A stretch of 64,000 nt of DNA. Origin: Paralithodes platypus. Its lineage: Eukaryota > Arthropoda > Malacostraca > Decapoda > Lithodidae. The stretch is from positions 20,820,348 through 20,884,347 of the forward strand of contig CM064519.1 of assembly GCA_032716605.1 (NCBI GenBank). Direction: 5' to 3'. Below, piece after piece: positions 22,339-34,764 of the stretch. Each line of letters opens with the position of its first letter. Within the stretch, counting starts at the first letter, position 1. The notes under the pieces were generated by a model. The model searched no databases, was not told where the DNA came from, and saw only the letters and a list, made by a program, of their open reading frames with translations. The position numbers were made by a program, and so were the translations under genes.

Positions 22339-22409
<71 letters not shown>

Positions 22410-23672
22410 TATTTTTTTTTTATTATTCCTGTTGCCCAGGGTATCTAGCGGATCAGCCCCAAGGTCCCGAGCAAGCCCAAGGCCCATAATCGAGTATTTA
22501 TATTATTATTATATTTTTATTTTATTTATATATTTATTTATTTTATTTATTACTGTTGTTATTTATTTTATTTTATTTATTTCATTTTATATATATTTTT
22601 ATTTTATTTATTTTATATATATATACCACATAAATATATACAGTATATATATTTATGACACCTTGTATGTATACTGTATATATATATATATATACAGTAT
22701 ATATAGATACCCATACACACATACACATATTTTTATTACCATTCATTATATTTTGTTTGACACCTTGTATATATATATATATACCGGTATATATTTAAAT
22801 ATTTATATACGTGTTGTACATTGTGGCAAAGATATACAACTGTATAAACATTCTCATATATTTACATAACAATAACAATGCATGGAAACAATTGCGCATA
22901 GCTCGCGAACCAATTACGCTATATTATTTTTGTTTTCACCATTAGAAAGAGCATAATTTTCCGATGACGGTGATATAAACAGTTATATACGTATCCGAGC
23001 AAATAAACCAACGCCGAGGTGGGGAACAGCTCGGAACCCGGCTAGCATTGGCGGAACAGAGACGGGTGAAGCGTAAATATTCGCATTTTGGCTCTTCATT
23101 TCAAATATTCATAGCGCAAAAAGTATTTGTCGTAGGAACTTCTAGTTTGTTCTATACTCATCAGCATTATTTGCCGTATTCATACAGCCTAAATTTAAAA
23201 TCATACACTTCGTAGCAACGAAATAAATAGAAAATGTTATAAACCATATCAATAAAAAAAAAAAAAAAAAATTGGTCACTGCTTGAGAACTATTGAAGAT
23301 AAACAATTTATGTTTTCAGATTTGGAAAGAGAAGAAAAAATACTATTATTTGAGCAAAAAAAAATATATGGTCATCACTCACAATTTAGATATAAGACGG
23401 TGTGAAGACAATTGCATGGAAATAATTGTATGCCGGACTCATTTACACTTTCATATTTCGATTTATTTACATTTTTTTTGGTTTTATCATGTACAGTGCT
23501 ATAAATATTCCTCTTTCCATTGACATATGATACATCACAATAAACAGCATTCTGGTGGATGAAAATACAGAAAAACACAAGGCTTCGAAAACACGCCCAG
23601 CCTGATATTTCATGGCAAATTAGAGAACGCCTTACCATAAGTTAGCTATTTAAGTTACCGAATGCGGGAGGG
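20989..23672. mobile_element. Non-autonomous piggyBac-like TTAA element, 2.7 kb, inserted in DIRS ORF1
   Basis: TTAA flanks both ends (20985-20988 and 23673-23676). The termini CCCTCCCGCATT and AATGCGGGAGGG are perfect 12-bp inverted repeats. Joining the flanks restores the reading of ORF1 across A-L-C-x-T-P, which proves insertion. A piggyBac transposase would need about 600 codons, and nothing like it is present; the interior is AT microsatellites, a five-copy minisatellite (21652-22500) and AT-rich sequence with an A-run near 23255. Confidence 0.88.
21652..22500 (+). repeat. Five-copy minisatellite of SINE-tail-like units in AT microsatellite
   Basis: A block of about 60 bp (GGATCAGCCCCAAGGTCCCG then AGCAAGCCCAAGGCCCATAATCGAG) recurs at about 21650, 21845, 22040, 22180 and 22440, each followed by an AT-rich repeat. 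The block resembles the reverse complement of the SINE 3' region (CAGCCCCAAGG, GAGCAAGGCCAAGGCCATAA) at 57490, 61855 and 62915. A captured SINE end seems to have been amplified. (TA)n runs fill 21790-22800. Confidence 0.8.
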
Positions 23673-26306
23673 TTAACACCCTCCTGTTCAGGGATCCCTA
23701 TTTTTGCGCTGTGCATCAGATGCGTCAAATGCTTGGACCGGTCAAGGGGTTTGTGGGTGACTAAGAATTGTACTTTTTGTAGTCAGTTAAGTATCAGTCT
23801 TACAGCAAGATAATCAGGCTGCGGCAGTTGCATTGCGCGAGGTCAAACAACTCCTATCTACTTATGCTACTTCAGTGGCTCATAAAGCTCTTCAGTGCGA
23901 TAACGTAGTTCTGTGGGAACGATTGATTGCTCAGCATCCCCCACTTAAACGTCCCCCTTCTAAAAGTAAAGTAAATGTGCGTATGTCGGCAGAGACTGGG
24001 CAGGGTAAAGTGCTTATTCCCTCCCCCGGCACATCTAAGAGATCTCGAGAGCCGACACCCCCGGCGACAGCTTCCAAGTCAAAATCGAGGTCCAGGTCAC
24101 GGTCTCCCCTCCGACAGCAGACACATAGTCACTCTACTTCACCTTTGAGGAAGAAGAGCAAGGAGGAGAAGACCAAGGACAGTCCTAGTGTAAAATCAAA
24201 GTCAAGGCGAAGTCACAAGTCTTCAAAAAAGGATACTCATGTACGAAAGGCCTCCCGGCGTTTGCCGGAGCCTCGTACCTCGCTTTCTGCCTCTACTCCC
24301 GACATGTCTCATGTCCAATCTGACAGGTCGGGAGTGGAGTCAGAGACTGTGGTGGGGGATATACCGGCGGACAAGTTGTCACCTAATATTATTCCCAGTT
24401 CACATGTACCAGCTTTAGAGGGTTCTACCAGCAGTTATAACCCTCTAGAGGGCTCGAGTGAGGGCTCAGTAATTGGTGTGGTACCTAGCTCACAAGTTAG
24501 TTCTGGCCAAGACCGGGGAGTTTGGAGGTACTCCCAGCCATGGAGTGACGGCTCACATCCTTCTCATGCAACACAGGTAGTGGCAGACGTCCACCGGGAC
24601 GCTGAGATCCCATCGTCCATCCCGGACGACATGGCAGCATGAGGGGGTCCCGGCTTTGGAGGAATCCTCTCCTGAGAGGCCGGAGGAAAGGGATGAGGGT
24701 TCTATAATTTCTGAGATGGAGGTTCAAGAGTCAGGTTCATTGATAGACGACTCTCAGAGTAGGAATGATTCGCCACATAGTTCATCCTCTGCTAAATTTG
24801 TCACAGCTGATGAAATTAATGGGTTACTAGCGAATGCACTAACTAAGTTTTTTGGCCAGCAGCCGGAGACTCCTACAGTTGGTTTGGGAGCTTCCACGAC
24901 AGCATCGAATGTCCGACCTCTGGCTACTTCCATTGCTTTGACACAAATTCTGCAACCTCCCCCTGTATCACCTACTATTGTTACTAGGCCAACTTTGGCG
25001 GCACTGACTACTTCCAATGTGAGAGTAGTAGCAGATGTAAATCCTCCCCCTTTAGACAAGGCGCCGGTCAGAAAGGGAGCTATGCCCCTCTTATACGGGC
25101 TGGATGAGTCATGGGTAACAATGTTCCCAGCAAAGCCAGAGGTAGCACAGTCCACTATGTCGGGGGAGCTTCCGGTACCACGTGAGTGGGTAATCCAAGG
25201 GAATAAATCTAGGAAGTTACGTGCTTTAGATATTCTAGGAAATGTACTTGATGTTAATATTAAGGCCATTCCTAACTATTATCACCATGATTATTTTGTG
25301 TATACTTCTACACCTGCCCTACCCCCTGCGTCAGCTTCAAAACTGTTTTCGGACTGGACCAAGCATGACGGTTTCAATGATATAAAAGCACTGTCAGCTC
25401 TAACACCAGAGTTAGGTTTAAAGACGTTCACAGACACAGCCGCAAATCCAGTTTTGAAGGTGGAGCAGTTGGGTCCGGGACCTTGGGTGGAATGGGAAGT
25501 GGAGGCTCAGAACTTTGCAACAACTTTTACCTCTAAATCTTCGCACCAAATTCCACAAGAAAGCCATTCTTGGTTCTCTCTGCCGGTATTCTCTGCCGGC
25601 GGAGTTCCCTCTGCTTTATTTGCATTTTTAGCTGCCCCTAAAATTAATCTATGCGAGCTTAAAGATCCCTTTTCTACACCGTCCACTGCTCACCTAGACC
25701 GGGAGTTTAGGCTACATGGGAAGGCATATACTGTAGACTGTTTTCCCAGTATATTGTCACACAACAGGTAGCGAAGTCAATGCTAAGATCTGCTCAGGCA
25801 ATCGCGGACGCGGAAGTCCGAAAGGCTATCGAACTGTCTAGACGCTTGCTACTCCAGACTTCCATACAGTCACTGGGAGATATCCGTACAGCCTTGCTAG
25901 AGGCGGTGCGGGCAAGACAAGATCTAAGGATGTCTCTCGTGAGGAAGCTCCCGGATAGGATTGCAAATCAAGTGGTTATGTCCCCTGTTCTAACTGCCTC
26001 TTTAATGTCCCCGGAGGTGTGGAAAACAGTGTTCAACATGGCTCAGGCCTTTAAGCACAGTCCCGCCCCATCTAAGAAACCTGCTTTCAATTTTACCAAG
26101 CCCAAACCAGTCGCAAAAGCTCAGCCTGGTGGGGCAAAGCCCTTTCATCTGCCTAAGTCCTCTTCCACCCAAAGTCAGGCTCAGTACAGATACAAGCAAG
26201 GAAAGTTTTCAGGTAATCATAAAGGACAGAAGTATCAACGACCGGGCCAGGGCCCGTCTCCTGCCAAACCCGGCCAGTCATCGAAGCATACACCACCACC
26301 ACCACC

Positions 26307-26313
26307 AAAAAAC
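26307..26313 (+). promoter_or_regulatory. Predicted -1 frameshift slippery heptamer A_AAA_AAC (copy B)
   Basis: ORF1 reads ccA AAA AAC TAG. The -1 frame is open from here (L-G-S-L-S-L-P-G-P..) into the RT region. Phase and distance to the stop equal those of copies A and C. Confidence 0.62.
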
Positions 26314-28236
26314 TAGGGTCTCTCTCACTCCCAGGGCCAGTCTTACGGCGGGTGGATCAGAGGGTAGTCCAGCCGGCGAACCCTTGTCTGCTAACTGGGT
26401 CGTTCCGGGCGTGTCATCGCGCATGGCCATTAAACACATGGGCGAGGATGGTGGCACGCAAAGGCATCACCTGGCAGTGGCTCCGGCGACCTCGCTTACG
26501 TCAGCCGACAAAGGCAAAAAAAATTCATTAGAGGTGGAGTCACTGATCCAGGAGATGATCGGCAAGAATGTCATCATCCCGGTCCCTCAAAATTACCCAG
26601 TATTTACGTCCAAACTTTTTCTAGTGCCCAAAAGGGACAGTGTTCAGATGAGGCCGGTCGTAGACCTGTCTTATCTGAACCTCCACATTCACAATGTTTC
26701 CTTCCGGATGCTGACAGTGAATCAAATCAGGCAACACTTCCGCCGGAAGGGTGGATGTGTTCTTTAGACCTGACAGACGCGTATTGGCACGTCCCGGTAA
26801 ACAAAAGGTTTCAACGATTTCTGGCCTTACGAATAATGCATCAGACATATGTCTTTCAGAGGATGCCGTTCGGATTGAACCTAGCACCTCGCTTATTCAC
26901 GAAATTAGTCCGGCAAGCCCTGATGCCCATGTTAGAACAAGGGATCAGGATTTTGTGGTATCTAGACGACTGGCTGGTGGTGGCAGAGACGGAACAGTTA
27001 TGCATCAATCATGTCAACATAACATTAAATCATGTAAAATCTCTAGGGTTCAAGGTAAACCCGGTAAAGTCAAACTTTGTTCCCTCACGAGTGGTCCAGT
27101 GGATAGGGCTGGTCTGGGACACAGCTGCTCTCACTCTGAGTCAGAGTGTGGACAATCGGACCAGGTTTCGCAAGAAACTGTTTATGTTTCTTCACAGTCT
27201 GACTACGACACGGAGAGTCTGGGAATCTCTGGTCGGCTCTCTCAACTGGATTCAACTAACTATAAAGTTGGGCCGGTTGAAAGTCAAACGTTTAATATTG
27301 GAGGGCAACACATTTTTTCCACTATTGCCGGCGGAAACATTATGGCCCATCCCAAAATTAATACACAGCTTACTAGCGGTCTGGGCGAAGAGGGAAACAT
27401 TGCACTCGGTCATGTCATGGACTTCTCCTCCGCCGACGGTATGGGTAGACACGGATGCATCAGGAACGATAGGTTGGGGCTTTCAGTCAAACCACGGCCA
27501 TCAGGGTCAAGGGCTTTGGTCCCATTTAGAAACCTCCCATATCAATGTCAAAGAGTTACTAGTCCCCTTGTATTTCCTTCAGGCTCACGGCTCTACTTTA
27601 CGGGACAAATCGGTGGCCTTCAGAATGGACAATCTGAATGCGGTGCACTGCATTCAGAAACAAGGGTCAACGAGATCTCGGAAGTTGCTAAACGTGTCAG
27701 AAAAGATTTTTGTTCTAGCCGACAAGCTGAAAATTCATCTTCACGCATCTTATCTCCCAGGCGTAGCAAACGTCTGGGCAGACGCTCTGTCTCAGAGACA
27801 GAGCACAACAGTAGAAGGGGCGCTCAAGCAAACCATTTTCGATCAAATGATTGCGGAGGCTTACCGTCCACAAGTGGATCTGTTTGCGTCCGAGGAGACT
27901 CACAAACTCCCGCTTTACCTCACCCGCCGGACAATAACGCCGGCGGGAGGACCCGACGCACTGGTGACGGACTGGAACATGTGGAGTTCCGTTTATCTGT
28001 TTCCGCCACCAGACGCTTCTCTAATGTGCCACGTAGTAAACAAACTACGGGATTATCGGGGCGTAGTCTCGTTAATCGCGCCCCTGTGGCCGGCGCAGTT
28101 GTGGTACCAGCAATTGAAAACATGGTGCCCGAACCCGGTGTCGCTCCCGGTCGGGTATTTCCACTTAGACACGATTGGCAACCTAGAGACCTCGCTGACT
28201 TTTGCATTATGGACATTCAGGAGGCCAAGTGGCTAA
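26313..28236 (+). pseudogene. DIRS reverse transcriptase-RNase H, copy B, frameshifted near N-terminus
   Basis: Upstream part: LLTGSFRACHRAWPL, then a frameshift in an A-run near 26515, then VFTSKLFLVPKRDSVQMRPV, then a one-base deletion near 26730. From 26755 to 28236 the ORF is open for 493 codons: MCSLDLTDAYWHVP, QRMPFGLNLAPRLF, catalytic LWYLDDWLVV, and RNase H with VWVDTDASGTIGWGF, INVKELLVPLYF, RMDNLNAVH and PGVANVWADALS. A C-terminal segment (RPQVDLFASEETHKLP, PAQLWYQQLKTWCP) follows. The catalytic RT and RNase H residues are intact, unlike copy A. Confidence 0.9.
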
Positions 28237-29191
28237 CACCGTATGGTAGAAACGTGACCGATAAATTCATGAGTCAATATACCCAATCTACAAAGAGACA
28301 GTATCAATCGCACTGGCGGTCCTTTACTTCTTGGATACTTAGGACAGAACAAACCGTACCTTCGGTGGATTTGGTTTTCAATTATTTAAACTATTTGTTC
28401 GAGCAGAAACGTCTATCTGTAGTAACGTTAAAAAATCACTTAACAGCGATTAGGATGCCATTCTTTGACCTTACAGGTCTAACCATACCACTAGCGGAGG
28501 AAACAGGTTTCATGAGAGCATGTTTTAAACTCCGCCCACCTCCCCGTCAGCTCATGGTCTCACCTGCTCTCTGGACAAAGCGTTGTCTTTACTTCATTCT
28601 CGTCTGTACCAAAATACTGCAGATTTTGACTTACTTTTAAAAAGGGCAGTATTCCTTATAGCTTTGGCTACCGGGAACAGGGTATCTGAGCTGGCGGCGA
28701 TGAGCAACACACCTAATTGCAAAAGGTTTGGTAGGCTCAATGAATGTATTCACATTGCACCTTCCCCAGGGTTCATCGCCAAAAATGAACACAGTGAACA
28801 CGTGTTTTCAGAGTTCACGGTGCCGGCGTTGAAAAGGGGAAAAGGGCACCATAATTTATGTCCAGTGCAAGCTCTAACCAAATATTTGAGAGTAGCACCT
28901 CTGAATCAACAGGGTGCTTTATGGGTAGCAAGTACGGGCAAACGCTTAATGAAACGTAAAATAGCTTCTCTCCTAGTAGAAGTCATTAAAGAGAGTAATC
29001 CCGGCGTCGTGGGAAAAGCCCACGATTTACGTAAATGGGCGGCCTCTTTGCGTTTCCTTAAGAATTTTTCTGTTGAGGACATAGCGTCCACGCACCTATG
29101 GTCCTCTAATCATACGTTTTTGACTCGATACCTTTCAGTAGCTCTAGACAGACCTTCCATGCCATGTATAGCTTTAAGGCAGAGGGTCTAG
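28209..29191 (+). pseudogene. DIRS tyrosine recombinase, copy B, one frameshift
   Basis: It starts at ATG 28209 (MDIQEAKWLTPYG), overlapping the RT-RNase H end by 28 nt in the -1 frame. A one-base gain near 28556, just after PPPRQLM, shifts the frame; the rest is open to TAG at 29189-29191. Catalytic residues are present: R in ATGNRVSEL, H-x-x-R in HDLRKWAASL, and Y in FLTRYLSVAL. The role is strand exchange of the circular element into the genome. Confidence 0.9.
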
Positions 29192-29885
29192 ATGGCCTCT
29201 AAGTCACTTATTGTTTAGATTAAGAAAAGAGGGGGGGGGGGGTGCAGTCAGTGTAACATAGGACACCCTAGACCCCGCCGGAGTATGTGTACGGAGCATA
29301 CAAGCTGTGATACTGTTTGTAGGTGTTGTGATATAAAATTTCTCTGTAGTATTCATTACAGGAAATTGTGCTAAAGTACAATAGTAGTAAAACAACAATT
29401 CTTGTTGTAAGTAGTTTTGGCTGTGAAGCAATATCATTTTAAGAAATCTCAGTAGTTGCGACTGCGACTTTTATTTTTGATGTAAGTACTTCTGCATAAG
29501 TACAAGAGTTCGGTACTTCTGCGAAAGTGCAAGAATTAATTTTATGTTTGGGTATATTTTTAGGAATATATCCACTAGTTTAATGGGGTTTATATGTGCA
29601 CATGTAGACTTATAAGTTTTTATTTTTCACCACTTACTTTAAGTGGGGTGCCTTCTTAACTAGCAGATCTGTGTACAGAGTCTCAGAGTTAACCCTTTTT
29701 TCAAGCAGGCTTCTTCGAAGCACGCTCCTGCTTGTACCCCTTTTTGTATATATATGCTGTATAAAGTTTATGCGCAAAAATATATCTTTTTTTACAAAGT
29801 AAGAATACTATGTGGTTGTTTGATTATCTGCTTTTGCTTGAGTTATGATATGATTACGAATGTCCCCCTCCAGTCTTAGATATCA

Positions 29886-29992
29886 GGCATAATCGTCAAT
29901 GATGGAGGGGCCACTAATAAATTATAGGTTTGACTCCTATAAGGAGATAAAGAAAACCTAATATTTAGTAGTGGCCCCGTAATCATTGACGA
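29886..29992 (+). repeat. DIRS internal complementary region, copy B
   Basis: The block is the complement of the joined right and left ends of this element, with the junction word AATAAATTATAGG near 29920. The left half equals the complement of 19043-19078 and the right half the complement of about 30338-30407. Confidence 0.9.
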
Positions 29993-30064
29993 CTGGGGCC
30001 CTCCCGACCATCCCCTTCCCATTCGTTGATGTATTAAGGATTTTGGTTTACTTGATATGTCAGT

Positions 30065-30407
30065 GAAGGAAGTATGACGCCTGAAGTCAGCGTCTGGTCA
30101 AATATCCACGAGTATATGGAAAGCTTATGAATGGTTATTCTTATTTTCTTTTTACTGTATTTATTATTTGTTACGAAGTTTTTTCGTAGTGAGAAACCAA
30201 TTTCATAATGACAGAACCATGAGTGAGGTTGCGTGTGCTCATGATGAAGGCTCCTCAAATTTGTTATGCTCTGCGCGGTAGATTCAAACTACGGTAAATG
30301 AGCGTTTGAAGAGGAGGCCTTATGTAATAGGCATAATCGTCAATGATTACGGAGCCACTACTAAATATTAGGTTTTCTTTATCTCCTTACAGGAGTCAAA
30401 CCTATAA
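30065..30407 (+). repeat. DIRS right inverted terminal repeat, copy B
   Basis: Complement of the left repeat (GAAGGAAGTATGACGCCTGA to GGCATAATCGTCAATGAT), plus a unique outer extension ending AACCTATAA. One base differs from the internal complementary region in the GGAGCC / GGGGCC block. Confidence 0.9.
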
Positions 30408-31660
30408 TCTGTTCGTTTAGATCCTTCTCTGGCAGCTCCAGACATTTTGGTTACAGTGTGGTAGGGGCAATACGGAAAAAAGTACTTCCTAAGGATAACC
30501 CAGAACCTTTGGTCATAAGCAATGCTATGGTAGGGTGGTATGATTTGGAAACCAGTAACCATACCGAGGAGGGTTGGAGTGAGAATGCGTACCATGGTTC
30601 TCCATTAGAACAAAGTGAAGAAGAGTTTCCTGATATAGTCCCTACTCAGAGCCCACCTGGTGGCTTGGTGGGTGAACTTCAGGTATTTTCTTAAATCTAT
30701 GCATGAGTTGACAGACAAAATTGAACAGAAATTTACATCTTTAGATAAGGCTATCCGAGATCTCCAAAGTAGGTCTCTTGCTCCACCCATGTTACAATAT
30801 GCCATACCAGACACAGTTCCACTGTCTCATTTACCTGTCCAGCCTAAACAACCGGCTCATGAAATGTTCAAGAAGCCTCCCCCTCTGCTAATTGGTGAAT
30901 CTCGATACTGGAAACAATTACCAGGGTAGCACCTACTAATGCTGACACAGGTCATTCAGACTTGGTGCCAATACCAAATGAGTGGATTATTAAAACGGAC
31001 GAGCTTAGGCATCTACATACAAAGATGCACAAGACCGATTGCTGGACGTAATTATAAATTTACCACTATGCATATATACAACTCCGACTCTATTCCCCAG
31101 GACTTCTGGGAATATCTCCAACAATAGTTTGTAAACCAACTAGTTGACCCCATGATTAATACACCTACCCTGCACGGACTGACAAAGACTTTAAACTACG
31201 TCAAAGAACCCATAGGTTACTGTAAAATTTTATCACACAACAACAACTTGCACAAGCCATGAGGCAAGTAGCAGATTCTATCCCTGAACAAAATTCCAGG
31301 TCTGCACTTCATGTTATCAGAAGAGCTTCACATGGTAATTCTCGGATGACCACTGGGAATGTCAAGATTGCAATTTTTGAGGCAACTAGAGCTAGACAGT
31401 ATCCACTCAGTCACTCACCCAATTGTCCAAGAATATGCCCAAAGATATTGCTACTCCGGCTCTCTTCTCACCTCGATTCACATGCAGATTGATTCCCCAA
31501 ACGACCTGGAATGAGGTTCATGCTCTGTTGCTAAGCCCTCAGAGGGATATGTTTGGGCAGTTTCTGGCAAACAAGCTAACCCCTCCTCAGAGCTCAGAGC
31601 TCAGTCCAACAATGGACAACTATCTCTAGAGTTAAAGACATTAATGAACCAAATGTTGAC
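30408..31660 (+). pseudogene. Decayed DIRS-like ORF1 remnant
   Basis: Readable pieces include NAMVGWYDLETSNHTEEGWS, LTDKIEQKFTSLDKAI, and VPIPNEWIIKTDELRHL, which aligns with VPREWVIQGNKSRKLR of copy B. Further pieces follow: DSIPQDFWEYLQQ, and TTGNVKIAIFEATRARQ, which matches LGDIRTALLEAVRARQ. Stops and frame changes are frequent. It flanks copy B directly and belongs to an older, more diverged DIRS copy. Confidence 0.72.
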
Positions 31661-34461
31661 AGACAATGTTGTGACTTAGGTGCCAGAAGGCATGCCAGCT
31701 TTTCCATCACACATGTTCCTCTCCCCAAAAAGGGACAGTCTACAACTAAAGCCTACGATAGACAGGTCCCTCCTCAACAAATTAATTCACAATATGAAGT
31801 TCAGGATGTTAACTATTTCCCAAGTAAAGGTAATTCTACAACCAAAGGTCTGAATAATTACTCTAGCTATAGAAGACTCCTACTGGCACATCCCAATAGC
31901 AAGAGGTACCAAAAGTTCCTGGCTATCCCATTCAGAATCAAAGCGGCGATGTTCACCAGAATTCCTTTCAGCTTGATCATAGCTCCCAAAAATTTTCACC
32001 AAGATAGTGAAACAATCTCTCCTCCCTCTACTCAAAGATGGTGTAAAAATACTGTTTTACCTTCAAGATTGGATGATGCTGTGGTCTTCCCCACGCCATT
32101 ACCAAGAACAAACCTTGATAGTCGTGCAACATGTGACAAAGTTGGTTTTCAGAGTAAATTTAGATAAATCAAAATCTCACTCCTACACAATCAGCAGAAT
32201 GGGTAGCATTAATCTGGGATACACAACTTCAGACTATAAAACAAAGTCCAACCAATGCCAAACATCTTCAAATAAAACTGTTCAGAGTATTGCATACCAA
32301 GACTATAACCAGGAAACTTTGAGAATCTCCGATAGGCCCTTTAAATTGGGTTAAAAATTACAAGGCCACAAGGCTTCCTCAGGTTGAAGAAACTAATCTG
32401 GCCAGGCAATAAAGCCTTCCCTCTAACACCTCACACTTCCCCTCTCTTCATCCCAAAGAGAATTCTACACCCCCTGTCGTTGTGGTAAAACCTCAGGTAA
32501 AGGGATCAGTGACACATTGGTCAGATCCACCTCCCACTCTATGGGTGGACACAGACACCTCGAGTCTGATAGGATGGGATTATCAGTCAACGGAAGGGCA
32601 TCAGAATCACGGGAAAGGGACAACATTAAGTCAGTGTCACATCAATACCCAAGAGATAACAGTCCCTCTAATTTTCCCAGAGTTCATGCAATGTCATTGA
32701 CCTCCAGGTCAATGGCAGGCCGGATGGACAACATGACCACTGTAATTTGCTTGAGGAAACAGGTCCCCACCCGGGCCAGGTTTCCCCAGGATCTCTCGGG
32801 AAAAGATATGCTTTCTAGCCCAAAAACATTCCATATTAATCCATGCAACATATCTACCAGGGGTCTCCAATCTGTGGGCGGATGCTCGGTCCAAGGGAAC
32901 GATTACCTCAGCGGAATGGGTTTCAAACAAAAGGCAGCCAACCACTTAATTCTCCCATTTTTTACAACAAACCGATCTGTTTACATCTCGTAAAATCAAC
33001 GAAGCTCCAGTCGTACATATCTCGGAATGACATAACACGAGAAAGGGGCCCAGATGCCCTCACAGTGAATTGGAACAGGTGGACATAGATTTATGATGTG
33101 AGAATCATTCATCACCTCAGGTTTTTCCAGGGTCAAATGGGCCGGGTTACCCCTATGTGGCCTACTCAGGTATGGCACACTCAACTTACTCAATGGTACA
33201 AAAAAACTCTGCAACCCCCCCTGTCCTATTTCCACTTGAAAGAAATTGGAAACCTGCAGACCTCTCTCAATTTTACTATGTGGACATTCTCAAATCCAAG
33301 TGGCTACCGTCCTACGACAAGGAAATCACGGATACGCTCACTAGTCAATACACAGCATCAACTTAAGACAGTATAGTTCACACTGTAAACAATTTATAAC
33401 TTGGAGTGTTGAGTCAATCCAGCTGTCTCCATCGGTTGCTTTGTTGCTGAAGCACCTAAATTTCTTAATTGGTTTTAAAAACTAACAGTTAACACACTTA
33501 TAAACCACGTACCGGCAGAAAGCAACCGTTCTTGTCTCTTACTGGTTTATCTTTGCCCCAGAAAGACGAACATGGTTTTATGTAGGCTTGCTTTAAGCTC
33601 AGAGCCCCAAATCGTCATTTGCTTCCTCATTGGTCAATCGCGAGGGTCCTAACTTTGTCAGTCTAGGTCTTATCCTGTGAGACCAAATATAGACAAGAAA
33701 CCTAAAAAGTGTGTGTCTCTGATGACCCTGGCTACTGGCCATAGGGTCTCAGAATTGACAACCATGGCAAGGCCTACTAACTGTCTATGTTTTTGCCCCT
33801 AACAATGACTCTGTACATATGGTTACTGCACCCGATTCATCGCAAAAAATTAGCACCAAGAACATATCCTTACACATTTCTTTATTCCAGCCTTGAAAAG
33901 AGCAAAGATACTCCATGCTCTATGCCCTGTTAAGGCACTATATACCTACTCTAAGTCTGTTATTCCTAGGAATATGGCACAATTGTGGTTTCCTCCAGAA
34001 GGTTCAATAAGGTCAGGAAAGAAAGTGTTAGCATCCTTTATTGCAGATATAATTAAGGAAGCTGAGCCTCAGTTGATTGCATAAACCCATGATATGCACA
34101 TATGGGCCACCACCATGAGTTTTCCCCATTGGTTTTTCAGTGGAGGATATAACTCAGACGGGTCTTTGGTCCTCTAACAAGGCGTTCCTAGCCATATGCT
34201 TGTCGGTACATCTGGAGAAGACACAAATTACCAAGCATAGCGTTGGGACTGGAACATGCCCACTGAGGCCAATAAGTAGATGGATATATTTATTCAATGC
34301 TTTTATTACCAGTGTTGTAAGGTAATAGAAGGTGTGTCCTACCATCCACCTTAAATGAAAAAGGAGGGGGCGTGTTAAGTTCCATGACAAGTTGGCAGGA
34401 CACACAATCCGAATGGATAGCAGGAGTGCTATTACTGCACTAGATCTGTTACATATCAATA
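31661..34461 (+). pseudogene. Decayed DIRS-like RT-RNase H and tyrosine recombinase remnant
   Basis: The RT part has LFLSPKRDSLQLKP-like text near 31700 and EDSYWHIPIARG near 31870. The catalytic YLDDW has become YLQDW near 32050. The RNase H part has LWVDTDTSSLIGWDYQS near 32540. The recombinase runs from about 33270 (KSKWLPSYDKEITDTL) through TLATGHRVSEL (33730) to VEDITQTGLWSSNKAFLAIC (34140). There the H-x-x-R motif reads HDMHIWA and the Tyr position reads Cys, so the enzyme is dead. DIRS copy C begins at 34462. Confidence 0.8.
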
Positions 34462-34764
34462 TTTATTAGTGGCCCCTCCATCATTGACGATTATGCCTAT
34501 TACATAAGGCTACCTCTTCAAAGGCTCATACGCGTAGTTTGAATCTACCGCCGCAGAGCTCAGAGGAACCTTCATCATAAGCACACGCAAAATCACTCAT
34601 GGTTCGTCTTTATGATTGGGTTCTCACTACGAAAAAACTTTGTAACAAATAAAAAATAAAAATAAAATAAGAATAACTATTCATAAGCTTCCCATCTTCT
34701 GTGGATGTACTGTACTTCTGTGGATTCTTGGACCAGACGCTGACAAGCGCATCATTCCTCCTTC
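34462..34764 (+). repeat. DIRS left inverted terminal repeat, copy C
   Basis: Complement of 55813-56110, including the shared variant GCGCATCATTCCTCC (GGAGGAATGATGCGC on the right). Sharing of this variant by the two ends of one copy indicates that one end was templated by the other. Confidence 0.9.

Larger units (their letters stand above)
20952..26316 (+). pseudogene. DIRS ORF1 (Gag-like), copy B, disrupted
   Basis: ORF1 starts at the ATG at 20952 (MATLDPVFALC), which aligns with the copy C start at 36532. After 12 codons a TTAA element interrupts (20989-23672). The N-terminal Cys cluster follows: C-x2-C-x2-C-LDRSRG..C-x2-C. Then come a Ser/Arg/Lys-rich region (24000-24240), VWRYSQPW and VADVHRD motifs, and a structured C-terminal part (WFSLPVFSAGGVPSALF, CELKDPFSTPS, SIQSLGDIRTALLEAVRARQ). 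Frameshifts lie near 23805, 24635 and 25735. It ends ..PPKN at TAG 26314-26316. The function as nucleocapsid-like protein is inferred from position and composition. Confidence 0.82.
19043..30407 (+). mobile_element. DIRS-type retrotransposon, copy B (complete ends)
   Basis: Left end TTTATTAGTGGCC, right end ..AACCTATAA. In order it contains: left inverted repeat, a 1.6-kb leader, ORF1, RT-RNase H, tyrosine recombinase, internal complementary region and right inverted repeat. Without the 2.7-kb TTAA element the length is about 8.7 kb, close to copy C without its insertions (about 8.9 kb). No target duplication is seen, as expected for recombinase-mediated integration. Several frameshifts show it is not active. 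Confidence 0.93.

Noticed and set aside
21826..22869. Several open frames rich in Tyr and Ile across 21.8-22.9 kb
   Set aside because: They are translations of (TA)n microsatellite and minisatellite DNA, not proteins.
26751..28640. A 629-codon open frame over the RT gene of copy B
   Set aside because: Codons before about 28209 are the shadow of RT-RNase H in another frame. Only the part from MDIQEAKWL is recombinase, so the start was placed there.
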